From contig CAJGDQ010000026.1 of the NCBI GenBank assembly GCA_904502215.1, positions 1 to 10,877 of the forward strand: a stretch of DNA of 10,877 bases. The letters run 5' to 3'. The position numbers and the translations under genes were made by a program. The stretch comes from Clostridiaceae bacterium. GTDB lineage: Bacteria; Bacillota; Clostridia; Oscillospirales; Acutalibacteraceae. The notes below the pieces were generated by a model. It was not told where the DNA came from, searched no databases, and worked only from the letters and a program-made list of their open reading frames with translations. Positions 6,175 through 10,877 of the stretch are shown piece after piece (the first letter of the stretch is position 1; the number at the start of each line of letters is the position of its first letter).

Positions 6175-7340
6175 AGGAAATAATACTTATTAAAAACGGG
6201 GAGCTTACCTTAAAAGGACTTAACCGTGCAAATTTTGAGGATGCTCTCATTAAAAATATTAAAAGACGCCTTAGAAACTTAGGCGAGGTAAATATCAGAA
6301 AGGCTCAAAGTGCCATTTATATTGAGCCCAAGACCGAGGACTTTGATTTTGAAGAAGCACTCCAGCGAGTTAAGCTTATTTTTGGTATAGCCGCTTTCAG
6401 CCGAGCTTGTGTTTGCGAAAAGGATATGGAAGATATCCTTTCAAAATCGGTTGAATACCTTAAGTCAACTATGGAAAACATAAGAACATTCAAGGTTGAG
6501 GCCAAACGTTCGGACAAGAGGTTTCCTTTAACCTCTCCCGAAATTTGCCGTGAACTTGGCGGCGCTTTGCTTTCGGCCTTCCCTCACCTTAAGGTTGATG
6601 TTCATAACCCCGATAGAACAGTTTTTGTTGAGATAAGAGATTTTAATGCTTATGTCAGGGCCGAGCAAATTCAAGGTGCAGGAGGACTTCCTGTTGGAAC
6701 AGCGGGCACTGCTTCTATTCTCATTTCAGGCGGTATTGATAGCCCTGTTGCAGCTTGGACTATGGCAAAAAGAGGCCTTCGCCTTAATGCAATTCATTTC
6801 GCAAGTCCACCTTATACCAGTAAAAGAGCCGAGCTTAAAGTTAGAACTCTTCTATCAAAGGTTGCGAGATACAGCGGAAGCATTAACCTTTGCATTGTTC
6901 CCTTCACTGAGATTCAGGAAAAGATATCCGAATGTTGTCCTGAAGATTTCTTCACACTTATAATGCGCCGAATGATGATGCGAATTGCCGAGAAAATCGC
7001 AAGAGATAACGGCAGTTTAGCGCTTATCACAGGAGAAAGCTTGGGTCAGGTTGCAAGCCAAACCCTTCAGGCTTTGGTAACAACCGATAATGTTGCAAAT
7101 ATGCCTGTGCTTCGTCCCCTTATTGGTATGGACAAAGAGGAAATTATCAGAATTTCAAGAAATATTGATACCTTTGAAACCTCTATCCTACCTTATGAGG
7201 ACTGTTGCACTGTATTCACCCCCAAGCACCCCAAAACCAGACCCACAATTGAGCTTTGCGAGGCTGCTGAAAAAGATTTGCCAATTGACCAACTTATCGA
7301 AAAAGCCATCGCAGAGGCAGAATATTCATTTATTGACTGA
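6171..7340 (+). CDS. thiI: tRNA 4-thiouridine synthase ThiI (without rhodanese domain)
   Basis: 389 residues. It adenylates uridine 8 of tRNA and replaces its oxygen with sulfur, giving 4-thiouridine, a near-UV sensor. Domains in order: an N-terminal ferredoxin-like domain (GELTLKGLNRANFE, 10-23), a THUMP domain (about 60-165) and a PP-loop ATPase beginning ILISGGIDSPVAAW (183-196). GESLGQVASQT (288-298) and PYEDCCTVFTPKHP (341-354) are typical ThiI segments. It ends shortly after this, so the rhodanese domain of E. coli ThiI is absent, as in Bacillus. Sulfur is therefore probably taken directly from the desulfurase encoded just upstream, whose stop overlaps this start by 4 bp. Without the rhodanese part, a role in thiamine synthesis is less likely. 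Confidence 0.96.
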   Translation: MKEIILIKNGELTLKGLNRANFEDALIKNIKRRLRNLGEVNIRKAQSAIYIEPKTEDFDFEEALQRVKLIFGIAAFSRACVCEKDMEDILSKSVEYLKSTMENIRTFKVEAKRSDKRFPLTSPEICRELGGALLSAFPHLKVDVHNPDRTVFVEIRDFNAYVRAEQIQGAGGLPVGTAGTASILISGGIDSPVAAWTMAKRGLRLNAIHFASPPYTSKRAELKVRTLLSKVARYSGSINLCIVPFTEIQEKISECCPEDFFTLIMRRMMMRIAEKIARDNGSLALITGESLGQVASQTLQALVTTDNVANMPVLRPLIGMDKEEIIRISRNIDTFETSILPYEDCCTVFTPKHPKTRPTIELCEAAEKDLPIDQLIEKAIAEAEYSFID

Positions 7341-7354
7341 GAGGAAGCTATATT

Positions 7355-7846
7355 TTGATAAACAAAGAACTCTTTGAATCCGCCGAAAAAACAATAAACA
7401 AATTAAAGGAAAAGAACTTAAGGATTGCCTCAGCAGAATCCTGCACAGGCGGTATGGTTTCATCCTTTATAACCTCGGTTTCAGGAGTTTCGAATGTTTT
7501 TGAAATGGGTCTTTGCTCATATTCCTGCCGAATAAAGAATGAAATTTTAGGTGTTAAAGAGAGCACCCTAGAAAAATACGGTGCTGTTTCAAAGGAAACC
7601 GCCAAAGAAATGGCCGAAAACATAAAACGGATTTCTGGTGCCGATTTGGGAGTTTCAGTAACGGGTGCCGCAGGCCCTGATGGAACTGAGGGACATCCTC
7701 CGGGCTATGTTTTCATATCCGTTTCGGGCAATAACGGAACTATTGTTAAACTCTTAAACATTGAGCCTTTAAGCCGAAACTTCGTTCGCGAAAGCGCTGT
7801 TTTAGAGCTTTTTAAACTAATTAACATTTATATTGAGGAACTATAA
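7355..7846 (+). CDS. pncC: PncC: nicotinamide-nucleotide amidase (stand-alone CinA C-terminal domain)
   Basis: 163 residues from TTG at 7355. PncC-type enzymes deamidate nicotinamide mononucleotide to nicotinate mononucleotide, recycling NMN released by the NAD-dependent DNA ligase. The whole protein is one CinA C-terminal domain: RIASAESCTGGMVSSF (23-38), a conserved lysine in SCRIKNEILGV (57-67), GAVSKETAKEMA (76-87) and SVTGAAGPDGTEGHPPGYVF (101-120). There is no N-terminal MoaB-like domain; upstream is only 14 bp of spacer after thiI. AGAGGAAG sits 7 nt before the TTG, supporting that start. The length matches stand-alone PncC proteins. Enzyme activity is inferred from family membership. 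A diverged CinA N-terminal-like domain is encoded two genes downstream. Confidence 0.93.
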   Translation: MINKELFESAEKTINKLKEKNLRIASAESCTGGMVSSFITSVSGVSNVFEMGLCSYSCRIKNEILGVKESTLEKYGAVSKETAKEMAENIKRISGADLGVSVTGAAGPDGTEGHPPGYVFISVSGNNGTIVKLLNIEPLSRNFVRESAVLELFKLINIYIEEL

Positions 7847-8779
7847 ATGAGCCATTATAAAAACGAAAATGTATTTCTTTCTTTTTTAGGGCATATATAT
7901 TTATCATATATTCCAAATAAAAAGGACAACTTCAAACAGATTATAATAAAAATTTTATTTATTATATCCCTTATATCCCTTATAGTTTCTGCCTGTTTTA
8001 TCGCTGATTATTTTCTTGAGGCTGAAAAGCAAAGCAGTATTATAGCCGATAGTCAAAATGTTTGGCACTCAACTGAAGTTCAAGATAACGCCAAACCTCA
8101 AAGCTTGGTAACCGATATTCTAACCGGAAATAATGAAGATTTTAAAGGTTGGATAACAATTAGCGGAACTAAAATAGATAACCCTATTTTCCAAACAACA
8201 AATAATGAATTTTATTTAAACCATAATCAAGATAAGAAAAAAAGCGCTTATGGAGCCCTTTATTTTGATTATCGAAATAAAATAACCGAGAATAAAACCG
8301 ATAAAAACCTCGTGATTTATGGACACGAAATGAATAACGGTTCTATGTTTGGAAGCCTTAAGGAGCTTAGAAGACTTGATTTTTATAAGGCAAACCCAAT
8401 AATAGAATTTTCAACACTTTATAAAAGCTCAAAATATAAAATATATGCCATATTTGTCCTTAATGCCAATAAGGCTGATGATAATGGATATATTTATAAT
8501 ATTTATAGAAAAAACTTTTATAACGATAATGACTTTGATTTGTGGACAAAGGAAGCAATGGAGCGAAGCCTTATCAATACAGGCGTTGATGTTAAAAACG
8601 GGGATAATATAATAACCCTTGTTACCTGCTCAAAGGATTTTAAAAATTCCAGACTTGTTGTTATGGCAAGAGAAACCAGAGATGGAGAAAACCCAACCGT
8701 TAATACATCATTAGCTAAAATCAATCCCAACCCTCGTTACCCTGAGATTTGGTATACCGAACGCAACATAAAAAACTAA
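7847..8779 (+). CDS. Class B sortase (SrtB family transpeptidase)
   Basis: 310 residues; ATG directly after the pncC stop, with GAGGAA 6 nt before it. Sortases cleave a sorting signal of a secreted protein and join it to the cell wall or to a pilus. The protein has a cytoplasmic N-terminus, one membrane anchor (about 31-54), then an extracellular catalytic domain with class B features: GWITISGTKIDNPIFQT (101-117), catalytic His160 in LVIYGHEMNNGSMFGSL, Cys261 in TLVTCS and Arg269 in SRLVVMARE. The extra helix-containing stretch between His and Cys is class B-like. All three catalytic residues are present, so it should be active. No protein with an LPXTG- or NPQTN-like signal is in the window. 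The role of a sortase in a tRNA thiolation operon is not apparent. Confidence 0.93.
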   Translation: MSHYKNENVFLSFLGHIYLSYIPNKKDNFKQIIIKILFIISLISLIVSACFIADYFLEAEKQSSIIADSQNVWHSTEVQDNAKPQSLVTDILTGNNEDFKGWITISGTKIDNPIFQTTNNEFYLNHNQDKKKSAYGALYFDYRNKITENKTDKNLVIYGHEMNNGSMFGSLKELRRLDFYKANPIIEFSTLYKSSKYKIYAIFVLNANKADDNGYIYNIYRKNFYNDNDFDLWTKEAMERSLINTGVDVKNGDNIITLVTCSKDFKNSRLVVMARETRDGENPTVNTSLAKINPNPRYPEIWYTERNIKN

Positions 8780-8787
8780 CGGCCTTT

Positions 8788-8794
8788 AAGGAGG
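8788..8794 (+). promoter_or_regulatory. Strong ribosome binding site of the last operon gene
   Basis: AAGGAGG with 9 nt to ATG at 8804. It is the only full AAGGAGG in the rightward operon, suggesting that this membrane protein is translated more strongly than the genes before it. Confidence 0.8.
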
Positions 8795-8803
8795 AATTTT
8801 AAA

Positions 8804-9820
8804 ATGTTTCAGAATATCAAGGTTGATATAATTTATCACAAAACCAACACCGATTTTGAAATGGAATTCAATCTTTGCGGTTGTTGCCGTATGAGGCTTT
8901 TAACCGATAAATCGCCCGATGCTAAAAGTATGGTTCATTCCTTAGCTCGTGCCGTTTCGAGAAGCCGAGTAATTATTTTAACAGGCTCTCTTTTCTCGGA
9001 TGACGGAATTATCAAACTTGCCGCCGAAGCCATAGGCAGCAAGCTGGTTCCCGTTAATCTTTCTAAATACGGAGTTCAGGGTAATGAGAGTGTTGAAATA
9101 ATTGAGGGCTCAACTCCCCTCATAACTCCCGAAGGCTATTTCGGCGGCTGCATAATTGAAAAAGGTCCTCAAACGATGATTCTGCTTAGCGACAGTAAGA
9201 GTGTTCGCAAGGCTATTATGCAAACTCTCATACATCCTTATATTGAAGAGCTTTGCGCTATGGAGCTTCAGGAAAAAGCCGCTTTGGAAGCCTCTTCGCT
9301 TATAACCGAGGAGATTACTGAAGAAACCGATGAAATGATAGAAGAGGTTGAAAGCGATATCATCGCCGATGTTATAGTGCAAGAACCCGAAGGAATAACG
9401 GATGAGCTTTCCGAAGAATTTACCCCCATAACCGAAGAGGATGAGGAAAATTTGGAGGAATATGATGAGGGCGTTATAGAAGTTCCAAGTGATATGATAA
9501 TCGAAATGGATGAAAACGAAGAAGAACCCGAAATAGAAGAAGTTATCGGTGATTATTTCACAGAAGGAAATAAAATGAAGGCACACGAAGCCGAAAGATA
9601 TAACGCCGAATACACTAAATACGATTATGATGATAACGGACTTATTCCGGAAGAACCAACTCTGAAAAAGAGTTCACTTAATATTCCAATAACCATTTTA
9701 GCAATTTTAGTTTTGATAGTGATTGCCGTTCTATGCTATTGCTTGATTTATGTTCCGTCTAAAAACGGAGTTGAAGCTTCGGCATATATCAAAGAAATCA
9801 TTAATATATTTAAAGTATAA
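8804..9820 (+). CDS. Tail-anchored acidic membrane protein with a degenerate CinA/MoaB-like N-terminal domain
   Basis: 338 residues, no named family recognised. Residues 25-28 are CGCC. Residues about 31-150 follow the order of a CinA N-terminal domain. RLLTDKSPDAK...LARAVSRSRVIILTG stands where CinA has the helix and strand before TTGGLGPTxDD. TGSLFSDDGIIKLAAEAIGS replaces that motif. IIEGSTPLITPEGYFGGCII stands where CinA has LPxGAExLxNPVGTAPGF. TMILLSDSKSV replaces the VILLPGPPxE loop. The key Gly/Pro and acidic positions are mostly lost, so it is probably not an active copy. Residues about 163-250 are a very acidic linker. One hydrophobic helix (about 293-317) follows KKSS, which predicts cytoplasmic N and outside C-termini. 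It is the last gene of the operon, 24 bp after the sortase. The CDS is sure; the homology is my inference from pattern memory. Confidence 0.85.
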   Translation: MFQNIKVDIIYHKTNTDFEMEFNLCGCCRMRLLTDKSPDAKSMVHSLARAVSRSRVIILTGSLFSDDGIIKLAAEAIGSKLVPVNLSKYGVQGNESVEIIEGSTPLITPEGYFGGCIIEKGPQTMILLSDSKSVRKAIMQTLIHPYIEELCAMELQEKAALEASSLITEEITEETDEMIEEVESDIIADVIVQEPEGITDELSEEFTPITEEDEENLEEYDEGVIEVPSDMIIEMDENEEEPEIEEVIGDYFTEGNKMKAHEAERYNAEYTKYDYDDNGLIPEEPTLKKSSLNIPITILAILVLIVIAVLCYCLIYVPSKNGVEASAYIKEIINIFKV

Positions 9821-9823
9821 AAC

Positions 9824-9851
9824 AACCCCGATGGTTTTCACCATCGGGGTT
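9824..9851. terminator. Bidirectional terminator between converging operons
   Basis: A 12-bp perfect stem (9824-9835 with 9840-9851, core CCCCGATGG) with a TTTC loop. It is followed by CATTTTTATT on the plus strand and GTTTTATAC on the minus strand, so it can end both the sortase operon and the aminotransferase gene, whose stop is 8 bp away. Confidence 0.9.
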
Positions 9852-9859
9852 CATTTTTA

Positions 9860-10877
9860 TTATTTAATAGGTTTGGTCCAACCGAAAGTATCTTCAAGCT
9901 TGCCCCACTGAATACCTGTTAAGGTATCATAAAGCATTTGAGTAACCTCGCCGATTTCGCCATTGTTAATTGGATATTTAACATCCTTATAGCAAAGCTC
10001 ACCAATCGGAGAAACAACTGCAGCAGTGCCGCATCCCCAAGCCTCTTTAAGAGTGCCATTCTCGAGGGCTTCGCCTAGCTCATCAACACTCAAAAGTCTC
10101 TCGCTAACCTTATAGCCTTTTGTCTTAAGGACCTCTATGCAGGACATTCTTGTAATGCCGGGAAGAATTGAGCCTGAAAGCATAGGAGTTACAATCTCAT
10201 CGCCAATCTTGAACATAACGTTCATAGCGCCAACTTCTTCAATATATTTACGCTCAACACCATCAAGCCATAATACCTGAGAATATCCTTTTTGCTCGGC
10301 TCTTTGACCGGCTCTGTTTGAAGCTGCATAGTTGCCGCCGCATTTAGCATAGCCTGTGCCTCCGCGAACTGCACGAACATCCTGGTCCTCTATCATAATC
10401 TTAACGGGGTTAATACCCTCTTTATAATAGCTTCCAACAGGAGAAGCAATGATAACATAGGTTGCATTATGAACTGCGTGAACTCCTAAAGACTCATCAT
10501 TACCAAACATAAAAGGACGAAGGTAAAGCGAAGTGCCCTCAGCAGACGGAGTCCAATCCTGTTCTACCGACACAAAGGTCTCTAAAATTTGCATTGCATC
10601 TTCCTCATCAATTTGGGGAAGACAAAGTCTCTCAGCCGAACGATTCATTCTGCGAATATTTTCGATAGGTCTGAAAAGCTGAACCTTTCCGTCCTTACGG
10701 CGATAAGCCTTAAGACCCTCAAAAATCTCAGAGCCATAATGCAAAACGGTTGAAGCGGGGTGCAAAGAAATATTTTCAAAAGGAACTATTCTTGCATTTC
10801 CCCAGCCCTTTTCATCATTCCAGTCCATCATAAACATATGGTCGGTGAAAATTTTACCAAAGCCTAAGGTAGAACTA
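9860..10877 (-). CDS. ilvE: Branched-chain amino acid aminotransferase (N-terminus off the right edge)
   Basis: PLP fold-type IV transaminase that interconverts leucine, isoleucine and valine with their 2-oxo acids using 2-oxoglutarate/glutamate. The frame stays open to the window edge: upstream of the MFMMDW stretch (10837) it reads SSTLGFGKIFTDH, the normal internal N-terminal segment of the family, so the real start lies beyond 10877. There are 338 visible residues, against the usual roughly 340-365. Motifs: HYGSEIFEGLKAYR, then LFRPIENIRRMNRSAERL, LYLRPFMFG, the PLP lysine in YAKCGGNYAAS (codon 10343-10345), VLWLDG, EVGAMNVMF and a GSILPGITR cofactor-phosphate loop. It converges on the sortase operon and shares its terminator. 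The promoter and any leader lie outside the window. Confidence 0.96.
   Translation of the reverse strand, partial: SSTLGFGKIFTDHMFMMDWNDEKGWGNARIVPFENISLHPASTVLHYGSEIFEGLKAYRRKDGKVQLFRPIENIRRMNRSAERLCLPQIDEEDAMQILETFVSVEQDWTPSAEGTSLYLRPFMFGNDESLGVHAVHNATYVIIASPVGSYYKEGINPVKIMIEDQDVRAVRGGTGYAKCGGNYAASNRAGQRAEQKGYSQVLWLDGVERKYIEEVGAMNVMFKIGDEIVTPMLSGSILPGITRMSCIEVLKTKGYKVSERLLSVDELGEALENGTLKEAWGCGTAAVVSPIGELCYKDVKYPINNGEIGEVTQMLYDTLTGIQWGKLEDTFGWTKPIK

Noticed and set aside
9110..9586. A 158-codon minus-strand open frame opposite the acidic linker
   Set aside because: It is the antisense reflection of a Glu/Asp-rich stretch (giving Phe/Ile-rich protein) with no ribosome binding site and no known similarity.
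9620..9820. The C-terminal helix of the CinA-like protein as a sortase sorting signal
   Set aside because: There is no LPXTG- or NPQTN-like motif before the helix, and about 20 residues follow it rather than a short basic tail.

Overview
The window looks like chromosomal DNA of a low-GC, spore-forming Clostridia-type Firmicute, probably a gut Oscillospiraceae/Ruminococcaceae relative. The reasons are A+T-rich intergenic DNA, strong AGGAGG-type ribosome binding sites, several TTG starts, a YtfJ/GerW sporulation gene downstream of scpA-scpB, a class B sortase, and a ThiI without a rhodanese domain paired with its own cysteine desulfurase. There is no transposase, phage gene, CRISPR array, tRNA or rRNA.

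Layout. (1) Positions 1-2298, minus strand: a tight operon read as M50 site-2-type protease, scpA, scpB and ytfJ (cut by the left edge). It has its own TTGTAT-17-TATAAT promoter at 2332-2360. (2) 2374-4693, minus strand: a class A penicillin-binding protein with a long Ser/Thr/Glu/Pro tail and its own hairpin terminator. (3) 4694-5040: a divergent intergenic region. It holds two back-to-back promoters, a cluster of at least seven inverted repeats lying exactly where the PBP mRNA leader would be, and a perfect 10-bp dyad over the -10 box and start site of the rightward promoter. (4) 5041-9820, plus strand: a compact operon of cysteine desulfurase (NifZ-like), thiI, pncC (CinA C-terminal domain), a class B sortase, and a tail-anchored acidic protein whose N-terminal half resembles a degenerate CinA/MoaB domain. 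(5) 9824-9851: a hairpin terminator shared with the converging gene. (6) 9860-10877, minus strand: branched-chain aminotransferase, cut at its N-terminus by the right edge.

How the genes work together. NifZ and ThiI form a sulfur relay for 4-thiouridine in tRNA. PncC recycles nicotinamide mononucleotide. The sortase and the membrane CinA-like protein give the same operon a cell-surface end of unknown purpose. ScpA and ScpB are the kleisin and winged-helix partners of SMC. The most unusual parts are the densely paired PBP leader, which has a near-consensus extended -10 promoter at its edge, and the splitting of CinA-type domains into a soluble enzyme and a membrane-anchored protein without the usual motifs.
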